Origin: Harmonia axyridis
Taxonomy: Eukaryota > Arthropoda > Insecta > Coleoptera > Coccinellidae
DNA length: 64,000 nucleotides
Direction of reading: 5' to 3'
Assembly (NCBI RefSeq): GCF_914767665.1
Contig: NC_059505.1
Coordinates: 30,625,506-30,689,505 of the forward strand
Of this stretch, positions 38,590 to 51,010 are shown one piece after another. The notes under the pieces were generated by a model that saw only the letters and a program-made list of their open reading frames with translations, did no database searches and was not told the DNA's origin. The first letter of the stretch is position 1. The number at the start of each line of letters is the position of its first letter. The position numbers and the translations under genes are program-made.

Positions 38590-39260
38590 TTAGCTGTCGA
38601 CTTAAGAAGAAAATGTAAACTGATAGCCTGTGACCTAAATAAGGCATTTGACTACCTCAACAACAACATTTTGCTGCAGAAGCTATATCGATATGGAATC
38701 AGAGGAGAGGTACTCAAGCTTATGAAGAACCACTTAACCAATATATTTCAGAGGGTTTTCGTTCAGGGGGAATGTTCGGAATGGGGCGAGTGCTGAGAGT
38801 GGTGTCCCTCAGGGGTCAATTCTGGGACCATTGTTGATTCAGATTTATATAGATGACTTACCACCAAATGCAGATTCACACAGCACGTTTCTTTTTGAGG
38901 ACGACACTTCTTTCCACATTGTTGCTACTACTGAGGAAGAGCTTCAGGAAAAATCGCAAGTCCTAAAACAAGTTGAGTTGTGATTCCATGCAAACAGGTT
39001 CAAAATGAATAAGGAAAAGACTCAAAGTATTGTATTTGAGGCCAGATCCAGAGAGGCGACTACTTTGAAATTCTTGGGTTCATGTTTGGAACCAAACTTG
39101 AAGTTTTGGCAGCATACAGAAAATATGAAGAGAAAGTTGTCAATAGTTAGTTACACAATTAGAAGATCAAGACAAATATAAGGTAAAATGCAGGTAAGAA
39201 AGTTGCTAAACATGCTTACTTACTGCATATTTTCACAGCCTTATTAGTTGAGGACAGCTA
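38590..39260 (+). mobile_element. LINE reverse-transcriptase fragment, heavily frameshifted
   Basis: Readable over several frames: CDLNKAFDYLNNNILLQKL, RVFVQGECSEWG, SGVPQGSILGPLL (RT motif 4), STFLFEDDTSFH (catalytic box with FEDD for FADD), and NKEKTQSIVF. It ends near KMQVRKLLNMLTYC. It is a different subfamily from the LINE at 36.6-37.6 kb. Confidence 0.85.
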
Positions 39261-39884
39261 TTTTGGGGTGGTGGACCTTAAAAAAAACAGATTTTCGTCA
39301 TACAAAAGAATGCCATACTTACCTGTATTGTATGTACTCAACAGCAGTAAGATGACGATTCAGAAGACTTGTGGAAAACATTAATCATACTTCATGTCAT
39401 ACTTCAATGATATGCATCGTCTGCTTCCGGATCCAAGTCTTATGGTTAGCCTGCCTGCCTCCTGATGCCTGATCAATATTCTTTGGACTGTAGATAGGCT
39501 AACATTCTTTCTTCTAGCAACAGATCTCTGGCTCAGCCCAGTGCCGATAATCTCGCATAATCTTCAATTGGTAAATTCATTTTATGAAATTGTTTCTTTC
39601 AGAGAGTGGAAAACAAACTTTCCAATGACCAATATTGAACGTACCTTATAAACGATGAATTTATCGTGAAGAGTTATTCGGAGATGGTTCCTTTCATCAA
39701 GTATTTTAGCCCATATGTCTGCATTTTGGGCATATCTAGTTGGTTTTTTATAATGAAAAATAGGTTAAGAACAAAATATTATTGAAACAATTTTTCTATT
39801 GGAAAAAACATTGTTAAATCTTAGTGACCCTTCTTTTGCTCGCCAGTGTATTTTCAGTGCACTCGTCACTTATCATATAAGGTG

Positions 39885-40665
39885 TAGTAATACATTATTT
39901 TTAAATGAAAAACAAGGCTTTAATTACCATAGTTAGAACGATCCGATTTAGGCTGTTTTGTTCGATAACTTGTTGTCATTGCCTCGTTTCTATTAGCAAA
40001 AAATTGAGACAATCGATTTTCACGAGCCTCTGTTGAAGCGAATTTTTCACTAGCAAAACTGTTTGCCATGGACAGGAATAGATGATAATCACTTGGTGCC
40101 AGGTCCAGACTTTAAAGTGTATGCATAAGAACCTCCCAACAAAGCTCCTGGAGCTGGCGAGTCACTATTGATGCTAGTTCTGGCGTTGTCCTGATGGAAC
40201 ACAATTCCTCTCCTATTGGCCAAAACTAGCCGCTTCTGGGCGATTGCTTTCTTCAGACGGTCCAATTGTTGACAGTACAGTTTCGAGTGCCAAAGGGTAA
40301 TAGTTCATAGTAGATAATTTCCTGCCAATCTTACCAAACATACAACAAAACCTTCCTGGCCGTCAATCCTAGCTTGGACATGAGTTTTTTTGCGTTAACT
40401 CGTAAGCTACCTATACATCTACAAAGCTTCTTTTTGAGACCAGCCCTTAGGCAAATGGTTTCAAACATATCAGGACTATTAAACACTACCTTCAATTTCA
40501 CCCACCTGACTTGCATTTTCACCTCCATCGAAGAACTATAAAATATAACGTATTTTCTATTTGCTAGTGTGCATCTTTGACGCGCGCTCAAACTAAACTC
40601 AGTCAACTAATCACAAAACTGTCAGAAAAGTTTTTGTAGTACGAAATCTTCATATTGAAGCCATC
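39885..40665 (-). mobile_element. mariner family C, copy 2, inactive
   Basis: Read on the minus strand it starts with the family's 5' end (CTATTGGAA region at about 40665) and includes RRGIVFHQDNAR with the second Asp. It ends with LFLSMANSFASEKFAST over broken frames. Large parts of the helix-turn-helix region are lost or scrambled. Confidence 0.82.
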
Positions 40666-40669
40666 TATT

Positions 40670-41420
40670 GGAAAAATAATCCCTTTCTTTTTACCACACC
40701 TAATATATTGTCAGCTGAAAGTGCGAACATTCGCCATATTTCCTCTGCAATCTTATGCCATCCGACTGGACCACATCTGTCTACTCTCAATACGAAAACG
40801 TAGCAGATAAAGCACGCTGCACCGCGGTCGCTTTTAGCAGATGAATATCTCCAAAGAGACTCCCCCAGTCTTGATGTAATAGGCGCGATTAAATATTTCC
40901 TGGCCCTTATCACCTGAAGGCGCCAATTGCTTCGCTTGCCTATAGAGACACTGGTTATTAAGAGTTTTTTTCGCGTGTCTTTAATTCGAAGAGATTGCGA
41001 TAAAGACGCACCATACTCCTCAAGTATACGCACAACGGCAATCTCATGTGAGGTCAACAATCCATATCCGAACAAGAATCCGTGGGCGGCGTAGGAGCAG
41101 GGGTGGACTCTGGGTTTTTTGGTTTGTCATTTTGTTTGAATTTCGTTCGAGAAATTTCTTTGAAGTATCAGAAATCAATTACCATTTTAGAGTTATTGTG
41201 CAAAGTTGGTGTTTCTTAAAAAGGACACCCGCAACGCAGTTGTTTAGCTGCAGATTCGTCGAAAAGTATTCAGTAATCGGCTTTTCAAAAATGTTATCCG
41301 TTCTGATGATATCAAGTTTTCCACTTAATTTTCTGATGGGACACCTATATATAAAAATTTCTCATTTATTTGGAAATTCGATTCAGTTTGTGTTCATTGT
41401 AGAATTGTAATTCAGTCATA
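40670..41420. other. intergenic, no supported gene
   Basis: A 136-codon minus frame (40665-41075) has no motif or homologue I recognise, and its start is not backed by other signals. Confidence 0.4.
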
Positions 41421-41423
41421 TAG

Positions 41424-42170
41424 AGTGTTCCATTTAAAAAACATCAACCTTCCTCTATATCTGTAAATCAATAATTAATTTCTTATTAAATGGGGAAACC
41501 CTTTACATACAATATGTAACTGAATTACAATAATACGATGAATATAAAATGAATTAAATCTCGAGATGAATAAAAAATGTGTACCGAGCTTTCTGGGGGA
41601 GATAGTACATTGAAAAATAAGTATAGTTTGATGAATAAACTTATGGCCCAAAATGCATATTAAGGGAGATATATAAAATTCCCCGCATAACTTCTACACT
41701 ACTACATTTCTTATATTTTTATCAAGAGTGTTTTTAGAGGGTGAGTCATGATTTTTTGGAACAACTACTATGGCTATCTATGAATTTAACGATGAATGAA
41801 TCTGCTGACATTATGTTACTACAAAAACTCACATATCTTGAAAACGGTTGAATTTTTTGTATTTGGATAAGAGTACCTTTTTCATGTAATTTTTTTCGCT
41901 CCATCAAATGGTTCTAATTTTTTAACGAAACGAATACAACGAAAGAGGTTGTCTGAAAAAATATCACGACTCACCTTTTAAAAACATTTTAATCAATGTC
42001 TTATGTTGGGTGTCCCATTTGAGAAACACCAACTCTCCTCTATTTCCCTTAAACAGTTATTAATTTCTATGATGTGGTATGCTTAAAATATTTGCCATAA
42101 TAATTACTGAAAAAGCACAAAATGAATCAAATCTCGATATAAATGATGAATATTTATATATGTGGTGTCC
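41424..42170 (+). repeat. pair of diverged repeats at 41424-41580 and 42004-42165
   Basis: Both copies read (G)TGT(CC)CATTT, then AAACACCAAC-like sequence, TCCTCTATATCTG-like, AATCAATAATTAATTTC-like and AAATCTCGA(GA)TGAAT. They are non-coding; 41720-41990 between them holds other similar GGGTGAGTC-type edges. Confidence 0.6.
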
Positions 42171-42650
42171 CATCAAAACAATGAAGCTAAAACTCAATAT
42201 CTTTGGAATGGATAAAATTTTTGAAGAGCCGATTACGGGATGTTTTTAGACAAATCTGTGGACAAAAAACTGCGTTGAAAAATAAAGGTTGTCCCATTCA
42301 AAAATTTTTTTTCAATTTTAATTTCAAAACAGAATATTCAATTCAAAATTCGGTAACTCAATCCAATAACAACTGGCGCCCAACGTGGGGCACTGGAAAA
42401 GTCCTGTAACTTGGGAAGGAATCAAGATATCTTTGATCTGCTTTCTGATATCTGATTTTTTCGGAAAAAGAGCTTGGGGGTCCTTGAAGATTTTTTGTCT
42501 TATAGTTTTCGAGATGTTTTCAGTGAGCATCGAATTTGGGACACCCTGTACTAAATACTTGAAATTGTGTATGTTTTCATCGAATGTCAAATTGCAGATT
42601 AAAATTGTAATTTCACGTCAGTGCATTCCTCGAATTTTTGTTTTTGATTC

Positions 42651-43565
42651 TACAGGGTGATTCTTTGACTTTAACATATATTTTAACCTAAGATTCCTGA
42701 GGTCAAAAGAAACATTTTTTCCTTTACTATTTTTTCCGATTCGATTTTTTGTCTCACTTAGTATAGCGGGCATTCTGAAGTTGACCGGGCTTTGATGGAA
42801 TTTTATGTTCGGAAAAGATTCATCACATCAATAAAAAAATAAAAAACTATATTTCGAAAATCATTTTTTTCGATTCCATTCTATTTGCGATATTGTAACC
42901 TTACAATTGCGATATAAGAATGTGTTAACCTGAATTTACAACTCCTTCTCGGATTTCTAACCAAGACATTATAAAGAAATGATTACATTTATCATAAAAA
43001 AACTGAGAAGGAGTTTTGTTGAAGTTATTTGGCCCCAAAAGAATTCTACCAGACCTGAAATACGTTTCTACAAGATGCATTACTCTAAAAAAAACTACCG
43101 TTTCAAAATTAATCAATTCGTCCTGGTGAGATCATTACTTGTTGAATGCAAATATTAATGTCAACACTTATCGAGAATCCCGACACAATTCTCGCCAATA
43201 AATTAAATTCTAAATCTCAAATCAAACTAGTAATGGCTGAAATTCAAAAAAAGGTACGTATCTTCCCTGAAGTCTCGATAATCTTTCAGAAAATTCTCTC
43301 TGTTTCTTTCTTTAGATACGCGCATCTGTTGGCGCTTCATCGGCGACCAATAGCATACGATTAATTGACAAATTAGCGCGACTTTGAATATTCCAGTAGC
43401 GTAACATGAATTGAAGCCTGCAAAATATTTTTTTTATGGATTTTCAATAACCTTCATTTTCCTAACAGAGTTGAATCGGAAAAAATGGTAAAGGAAAAAA
43501 GTGTTTCCCTTGACAGTAGGAATCTTCGGTTGAAATATATGTAAAAGTCAAAGACTCACCCTGTA
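42651..43565. mobile_element. non-autonomous DNA transposon with about 95-bp TIRs (TACAGGGTG ends)
   Basis: The left end starts TACAGGGTGATTCTTTGAC and the right end, inverted, starts TACAGGGTGAGTCTTTGAC. Homology continues inward for about 95 bp (AAGATTCCT, CCTTTAC, TTTTTTCCGATTC). TA is present at both borders, so either a TA duplication or TA as part of the TIR is possible. A smaller internal inverted pair (ACTCCTTCTC/GAGAAGGAGT) lies at about 42942 and 43006. No transposase is encoded. Confidence 0.85.
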
Positions 43566-44257
43566 TCATTTGATTTAATCGAAATACATAGATATATAAG
43601 TAAAAATAAAAATTCACACCCTAAGAGCAGAAATGTTTTCTTTTCTCCTATATCCACTGTAGTGGATTCTATGGGTCGAGCAGAAAATGTATTCAGATGT
43701 CAATTGAAAATAAGAACTAATGCTTATCGTCTGGTTCGCTCATGTCATTCGCAATTCCACTATTTCATTGATAAATATATTCCAGCGACCGATAATGCAA
43801 GAAGAGGTATCCGGAAAGACGAGTAGGTTGTAAAAAAAGGTGAAAAATCCGCCCACATCCGAATAACAGGCCAAGTTAATTACTTTATTATACAGTAGTG
43901 AACTAGCGAAACTACTGAAATACAAATTTTAGCACAGGCCAAATATGGAAATTGTAAAAAGACCGTTTGTGCATTGCAATGAGAGACCATCGACGCCAAC
44001 GCCACAGGTGAATGACGAAAGAAAGAATGAAGACAAATCGACAGATCCGTATTCAACTTTGAGAATGAGGTTTGGAGGAGATAACGTAGGTTATGTTACT
44101 TCTAGAAAGCGCAATACAGTATGTTACGCCCACAGAATGAATATTAAATTAACGTAGAAAACGAGCACATAGAGTTTGCAACTATTGTTTGTGGTTCAAT
44201 TAATAAAGCTACCATTGATATTTTTGTGTTATTTTCTGAATATAAAGAAGCTTTTGG
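43566..44257. other. intergenic with a 70-codon plus-strand frame at 43945-44157
   Basis: The frame starts MEIVKRPFVHCNERPSTPTP and then turns charged. It has no recognised relative and could be chance. Confidence 0.25.
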
Positions 44258-44386
44258 CCAGTTGCACCATTTGCCTAAACATTGTTTAAAATTTAAACAT
44301 CGATTAATTTCTGATTTCTCTTAAGAAATCAGAGAGTAATCAATGTTTAAATTTTTAATCCATGTTTAGGCAAACGGTGCAACTGG
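44258..44386. mobile_element. palindromic MITE (129 bp)
   Basis: The ends CCAGTTGCACCATTTGCC and, inverted, CCAGTTGCACCGTTTGCC join through a complete palindrome centred on CTTAAG at about 44323. A short tandem duplication (GGTCCTATGAACT) follows the right end. Confidence 0.85.
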
Positions 44387-45987
44387 TCCTATGAACTGGT
44401 CCTATGAATTTTGGGGTTGACAGCTTCACGAAACATATCGATTTCTACGTTTTTACTTCTCACTCGTCGGTTCTGAAGGAAGGTCTGTCGACGTTTGGGT
44501 AGAGCCATAGAGCTTTGAAATTAAAACAAAAATTCTTTTTTACTTTAATACAATATACAATGACAGCTTTTTAATGTATTATTTTCAATTTGATCTTCAA
44601 AGTTCAAACAATGTACGATATTTTTCCCTAAAATCCAAAATTGAAGAACAATTCTGGGACAACCTCATAACCGTTATTTCATTTGAATGATAATATAGTG
44701 GGAAACATAACATGACACCTCTTTACGATATATTAAAAAAATAAATGGTTATGAGTTTCAGGTGAATTGAAAAAAATATAATATAAAAGACTTTCTTATT
44801 GAATCATGCTTTTTGTGATGTGTTACATTAGTTTTTCGAGAAAAAGTTTCGACCTTAAAGTTTAATATGTGCATTCGCCATTTTGTAACAACTTAATGTT
44901 ATTTTTGGAGAATCATTCGAATGTGATGCAATAATCTTATAAAATTACCTTCGAATATATCATCTGCCTCGTTTTTTTTCACTATCTCAAACTATTCATA
45001 AAATTGAGATTCATCTCTCATTATTATCGAAGTAATTTTTTAAACTGAAGCATAATCATTCAAGGATGAACCACATGGGTTCTGCTTACTAGAATTATAA
45101 TATTATGATATGAAAAGGTGTGCAAATATTGAAATTAGGTAATCTCAGGAAGAAAAGTCTCGATTTAATACTTGAAGGATTTACATATTTTTATATTTCA
45201 ATAGGTTGAAGGACGTATGTATATTTTTAGAAAAATAATATAATTCACTATAATTACAATATCATCAAACTATAATTTATTTTAATTGAAATAATATTGA
45301 ATGACTAATCAAAAATATATCGACTTTTTATTGAATAATCAGTAATATTTCTTAGATGATATTTTTTGGTACGTCAGAGGATCTGTCTTGTCAGAAGTTC
45401 GTTTCATAGATGAAAAATGAAAATCAAATTAATCTCATAATTATGTATATTTTGTGTATTTTCTAATAAATCTGCTTTTTGTTCGTTTTTAATTAAATCT
45501 CTAAGAAGAATTCCATATAGGAATTAAAATTTTCCTCTTCTTCGAATGCAGAACAACCTTTGTGGACCAATTCTGATCTGGCACTGTTCTACAATCGGCT
45601 GTCAACCCAATTTCTCTCGAACTGACTTTAATCTACATTTTGTAACTTTACATCTATTGTCAAAGTGTCATGACATTTGAAAAATTACCTACCTTGACCA
45701 CTATCGCCTGATAATTTTGCTTGATGATGATGAGTTCTCTAGTTTCTGAAATTGTCAGAAAACGTCGTAGCTTTTTGATAAAATCTTTATTTCAAAACAC
45801 ATCGAAAATCTTAATGATCGGTCCAGTCATTCTTGAGTTCTAAACCAGATACTACATAATTATATTTATGAATAATATTGAATCTTGAATAAGATTGGCG
45901 TTCCCTAAATAAAAAAATTTTGATTCATTTACCCAAAGGTTTTGGCAAAAATATGTTTCACTATACTTCCGTTTATATGATATAATA
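44387..45987. other. AT-rich sequence, nothing recognised
   Basis: Only short frames were seen and no repeat shared with the rest of the window. Confidence 0.4.
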
Positions 45988-46619
45988 TACAGGGTGTATA
46001 TGAATAGATGCGAAAAAATTTAGGGGGCGATTCTTCGTCAAAGAATAGGGTGGGTCTTTTATATAAACATATTTTTTGACCCTCCTGCTTAGTTATCCCC
46101 CTAAAGATGACAACCGAAAAGTAGTTTTTGATTTGTGACAAATGCATAATTGTTTTTTTAATATTTATTTTATATTTGTACCAGTTCTCAATAAAAATAT
46201 TGTTTTGATATTCGCCTATTGGATAAATGTAAAGTCGAAAATAATTCCAGCCTCCACAACTCAGGCGTATGATCTGTAGATAATTTTTTTTCTCAAAAAC
46301 CGTAAATTTTAGTGAAAAATTATAATAAACCTAATTTGTTAAGAATTGATCAGTCTATCCAAAATTAATTTTCTTGAAATCATAGACGAACACCACCAAA
46401 ATTTTTCTGGAAGCCTTCTTGTCCGAATAAAATATCAGCTCAATTTCATTTTCGTGAATTCTTCGTTTTTAAGAAAAAACTACTTTTCGGGCGCCATCCT
46501 TAAGGAGCTGTAAATAAGCAGGGAGGGGCCCAAAAAAAGTTTTTATTAAAGAACCACCCTACTTTTAGACAAGGAATCACTACCTTAATTTTTTCGCAAC
46601 TATTCATATGCACCCTATA
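45988..46619. mobile_element. non-autonomous DNA transposon with about 150-bp TIRs (TACAGGGTG end)
   Basis: The left end reads TACAGGGTGTATATGAATAG. The right end, inverted, reads TATAGGGTGCATATGAATAG. The arms keep matching inward (GCGAAAAAATT, AGGGTGG, CCGAAAAGTAGTTTTT) for about 150 bp. The 632-bp unit has no coding capacity. Its ends resemble those at 42651-43565, but the inner sequence is different. Confidence 0.85.
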
Positions 46620-46995
46620 TAAAAAAAAACACATGATTGCAAACAACTTTTCTCGGATTATTCGAATTTTTGGATTCATATTCGTTCTATGAACTGAGAA
46701 GATAACTTCAGTGTCCAATTTTGAAAGATAGATGCTTCTCGGGACCTCCGACAAACCTTTATTGTCACTTCAAAATGTAAATTAACCAGAACAAGGATTT
46801 CACTGAAACCTCACGTTCCAACTATAATAAACTCGAAATTGAATTAGAAGAGGCGCCAAAATGAGAGCACCGAAGTTAACTTGGACTAATAGCAACCATA
46901 AATCATGATTTTATATTACGACCCTAATTTTTTTTGTTGTCTCTAATCTCTACAGCGTATTCTTGGAAGAGAAGAACAGCTGCATAATCTAGTGT

Positions 46996-47425
46996 GAAAA
47001 ACAAATATTTTATTCCCGAACTATTCTATTCGACCGAGATGGTATTGTCCATTATGAATATTAATTCTCAATGACTAATTTTGTACCTTTCAAATTCTAT
47101 GGAAATAGTTTTCTGATATTTTCAAAGGAAGGGATTGGAAAGCGTATGATGGAAATATGATGTATTTACTTTTTTTATCTACATACTTCTAAAATAAAAC
47201 TGTTGAAATTTCCAGAGCTTTTCAAATATTTATTATTGAAAACAAATATTTTATTCCCCTACTATTCTTTTAGACTTAGATGGATTCGTCCATTTTGAAT
47301 TTTAATTCTCAATAACTAATTTTTGTAGCTACCAAATTCTATGGAAACAGTTTTCTGATATTTTCTAAGGAAAGGATTGGAGGGCATATGATGGAAAGAT
47401 GATTTATTTACTTCGATTTTTAGAT
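46996..47425 (+). repeat. 185-bp local direct duplication
   Basis: Sequence at 46996-47180 (CAAATATTTTATTCCC, CAAATTCTATGGAAA, TTTTCTGATATTTTC, GATTGGAAAGC) recurs at 47238-47425 with point changes. It is non-coding. Confidence 0.75.
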
Positions 47426-47773
47426 TGTATCTGCACCTTGTAAAGATCGGATTGAAATTATACTTATGCCTATACATTAAGAATTACAATGTCGAGATTC
47501 ATGCAGAATTTCGTGTTTATAGCCTCATAAGAACCATAGAAAATTCAAGCAAAATGATAATTAAAAATTAATTTGAGTGATAAAAGGCCCAACAAGTTTG
47601 AAATTTTGAATTATATAAAGAATAACAAATTCAAATCTACAAAATTTCATGCCTCTAGAGTCTAGCGACATCAGAATAATTAAAAATTCAAGTAGAAAAT
47701 CGAAGTCAGAGGTGCTTTTGAGAGATTGTGCAATTTGATGTGCCAAAACTGTTTATAGATACAAGGGTGCAAT

Positions 47774-48185
47774 TAGAGATTCACGGCTTGACCTGATATT
47801 CAAGCTATTTGACTTGTCTTGACTTGACTTCAAATCAAGTGAAGTTCAAGTCAAATATTAGTTTTTCAATGTCAAGTTGAGTCAAGAATTTTGCAAAAAG
47901 CACTTTGATTTATGAACTTTATTGTATACAAGAACCCAAAAGATCAACTATTTTAAAATTTAAACACAAATAAAATCACTTTAAAACATAACAAAAAATA
48001 TAGTGTTTTAATATTGAGCTGAGAAACCTTTAAGCAATGATTATATAACTTTTTATTAAGTAGCTTGATATCAAGTCAAGCATTAAAATCTCAAATCAAG
48101 TTCAAGTATGTGATTTATCACGAGCTTGATTTTCAAGTCATGTAGTTGGTTAAAATATCAAGCTACTTGACTTGATGAATTCCTA
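47774..48185. repeat. CAAGTCAAG-rich element, copy 1 (412 bp)
   Basis: The left end is TAGAGATTCACGGCTTGACC and the right end, inverted, is TAGGAATTCATCAAGTCAAG. Both subterminal regions are packed with CTTGACTTG/CAAGTCAAG in both orientations; the middle is AT-rich. This layout suits a non-autonomous hAT-like element, whose transposase binds repeated subterminal motifs, but no target duplication was confirmed. Confidence 0.65.
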
Positions 48186-48387
48186 GGTTCGATTGGCGCA
48201 TGAATGAACGAGCGCTCAAAAACTCTCGACTCAATATTTCCCTAATTTTTTTAAATGAAATTGATCATTAAAAATCTCAAATTGATCAGTTATAGAGTAT
48301 AGAACTTGCAATAATATTAATATTGTCTTATTATATTTGTCTAATATTACTTACTCCACAATTTCGGGGTTCCATTATTCCTCGGGA

Positions 48388-49500
48388 ATAATAATAATAA
48401 TAAACTTTATTTAGCACTCGGCTATTGAAAACAATACAAATGTTATCCACTAACTTAATTAAATTCTTCATGAATATAACTCATTAAACATTTTTTGAAT
48501 TCTCTATAATTATTACAATATTTGATCTTTTCAGGTAGTTTATTGAAGATAACTAATCCCCTGCTAAGTGTGGATTTATTTATTAATGTAGTATTAACTT
48601 TTTCTATGTAAAAATCACCTCGACGTCGTGTATTATAATTATGTATCTCATTAGCAAATTTTAGGTTTTCACTCAAATATTCAGGTAACATTTCATTCCT
48701 TGCTTTGAATATTAAATCTAATGTTCTATAAATAATCCTTTGATTGACACTCATCAATTTCAAACAATTTAACATATTTCTTATGGGAGTTCTTTTATTA
48801 GATTCCAAAATAATTCTCATACCTCTATTTTGTACTTTTTGTAACTTATCTATGCTACCTTTATTTAAATTAAACATAACTGACGAGCAATAATCCACAT
48901 GAGGAAGTACCAATGATCTAAACAACATCATTGACGTATTCATATCAATTTTACCCCTTATTCTAGATATGAACCCAACCTTTTTGGACATTTTATTTGC
49001 GATATAATCCACGTGAAACTGAAACTTTAAATTCTCGTCTAAAATCAATCCTAAGTATTTCATTTTAGTAACCCTCTCTATTTCATCTTTATCAATATTA
49101 ATTCTGAAATTACTTATGTCGGTACTACGTATCCTATATTCACTACCTATTAATATATACTTCGATTTTTTTATATTGACTTTCAAGTTATTGTCGCAAA
49201 GTCAAATGAACAACCTATCCAAATCCTCGTTAACTAATTTGAACAAAATTTCAACATCATATCCAGAAACATATATATCATAGTATCATCCGCAAACAAA
49301 GTTATCTTACAATTCCATACATATTTCACTACATCATTTATATACAATAGAAATAAAATTGTTCCCAAATTTGTACCCTGAGGTACCCCAAATTCATTTT
49401 TCCCAATTAATGACACAAAATTTCCGAATTTTACTTTTTGCGTCCTTCCTGTCAAATATGACTCAAACCACACATAATAACTATTTACTAGTTGTAAAAT
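48388..49500 (-). mobile_element. LINE, 5'-truncated, with (TTA)n tail
   Basis: Minus strand. 49473-49234 encodes WFESYLTGRTQKVKFGNF, GVPQGTNLGTILFLLYINDV (RT motif 4) and TLFADDTMIYM (catalytic box). A frameshift near 49210 leads to 49186-48455. That 243-codon frame covers KYLGLILDENLKF and the post-RT region (LVLPHVDYCSSVMF, KLQKVQNRGMRIIL). AATAAA and a (TTA)n tail end it at about 48388. It is one of the better preserved LINE copies here. Its tail type matches that of the LINEs at 1.1 and 60.5 kb. Confidence 0.9.
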
Positions 49501-49607
49501 ATAATATTGTGTAAAATTCAGAGAATTTCATTCATTATCTCATCCATTCAAATCCAGAAAAGAAGAGTGAATCATCATACCCAAGACCTCCACCATCGAG
49601 GTCCATC

Positions 49608-49934
49608 TCACGCATAGGAAGTGTCCGATTTCTTTGTAGTATTCATAACATTCTTCACAGTAATTGGTTTCAATTCAATGTCCCTTGAAGGAGGTGTGAA
49701 GCCATTCATGTTAACTGATATTTTCATCCCATTCTTTCCTTCAGGTGCATTTGCGGCGCCTTTGGACGTTTTATGTTCACAATAAAATGAAAATATTTGT
49801 GTTAAATAACCGGGCTTGTTGATTTCGTACAAATTTACAACCTTCAGCGGCAAATCATCGAGTTGTATAATTTGATTTTTACGACTCCGTGCAGTCCAGT
49901 TTATAGGGGCGTATATATTCGAAGTTGGAATCAT
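49608..49934 (-). CDS. possible small gene or exon, 108 codons, unrecognised
   Basis: A minus-strand frame starts MIPTSNIYAPINWTARSRK and ends with KKSDTSYA and a TGA. It is open a further 8 codons upstream of the ATG, where a weak acceptor (AAAATCCAG) precedes it. The protein is mixed charged and hydrophobic, without membrane segments or signal peptide. I recognise no family. It lies between a LINE and repeat-edge sequences and shows no transposon motif, so a host exon is possible. Chance is not excluded. Confidence 0.35.
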   Translation of the reverse strand: MIPTSNIYAPINWTARSRKNQIIQLDDLPLKVVNLYEINKPGYLTQIFSFYCEHKTSKGAANAPEGKNGMKISVNMNGFTPPSRDIELKPITVKNVMNTTKKSDTSYA

Positions 49935-49949
49935 TGAGTGTTTACGCGA

Positions 49950-51010
49950 TTCTGGATTTTATTGGAGAATGGCTGCAATTGCATATTGGACGGTCGTGTT
50001 TACGTCTGTCTTGTACGAACATTAGATATACGATTTTTTTTGATAAATTTTATGGTTTGTCTAGTGAGTTTCACTCAATGAGTTGTGCGACTCGCTAGTA
50101 AAACACGTGTTTTATTAAAAATTCGACTTTAATCGTCCGCACAGTCTCCTCCAAAAGTGATACACGTAACATGTACAGGGTGGGCCAAACTGGACACTTT
50201 TGAATGAGAAGTCCTATTTCTACATATCATACTAGAAAGAAGGAAAATTATGTCGGTGTCTGAGGAACAATTTTCACAAAAAACTCATTGGCGAGAAGTC
50301 CATAGCTATCACCGTTACGTAGTTATACAGGGTGTTTTTCGAAAATTTAGCTGTAACATTTTTTTGTTGAAAATTTTCCATTTCTGTAAAAACTGTCTCG
50401 TAATAACTTTTTGACAAGAATTCGAAGTAGAATTTAATGACGTTAATTCCATTTTCAGCAAACTGATATTTCAAGAGATAAATCGCTATGACTTTCTTTT
50501 TTCAAATGTAACACCCCGTATATTTCGATGGAGCTGAAAATTAACATTCCAAAAATATGACATACTGGATAAATATCAACATGACTTCAGAAAAATTTCA
50601 TGACACAACAGGTGGCCGACTATAGGCCGCCTTACCTATCGTCTATTATTATAATATATCTTTACATCTTCCCTAAAGGTAAAAGTCCATAGATGTTAGG
50701 TCAGGCAACCTAGCTTAGCCTAGGAAAAATTGGAACATTTATTAGAAGAAATGCACTTTTACTGCTAATAAACAATATACTATTTTCAGACCTGATTCTT
50801 TCAATTTTCATCCTCTTCTGGTTTTTCGAAGGGTTTTGCAAATTGTAGCATTGATGGAATCTAGCAAACAACAATGTTCATATCAAATTTTAATCAAATA
50901 AAATAATTTTCCAAGATATGCTCTGAAAAGTTGATGAAAAATTTTGCTTTATTATTTCCAGAAATAAACCTTTCGAACTTTAGAAATATTTTCTGAAATA
51001 ACTCTGAATT
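49950..51010. other. intergenic; TACAGGGTG edges at about 50175 and 50328
   Basis: Two outward-type edges (TACAGGGTGGGCCAAACTGG; TACAGGGTGTTTTTCG) occur, with no second ends found. Nothing else was recognised. Confidence 0.45.

Noticed and set aside
38282..38647. 121-codon minus-strand frame
   Set aside because: It overlaps the start of a LINE on the other strand and shows no family resemblance.
40665..41075. 136-codon minus-strand frame
   Set aside because: No recognised motif, no splice or promoter support; length alone is not enough.
42651..43565. Short frames inside the TACAGGGTG element as transposase
   Set aside because: None exceeds about 90 codons or carries a transposase motif.
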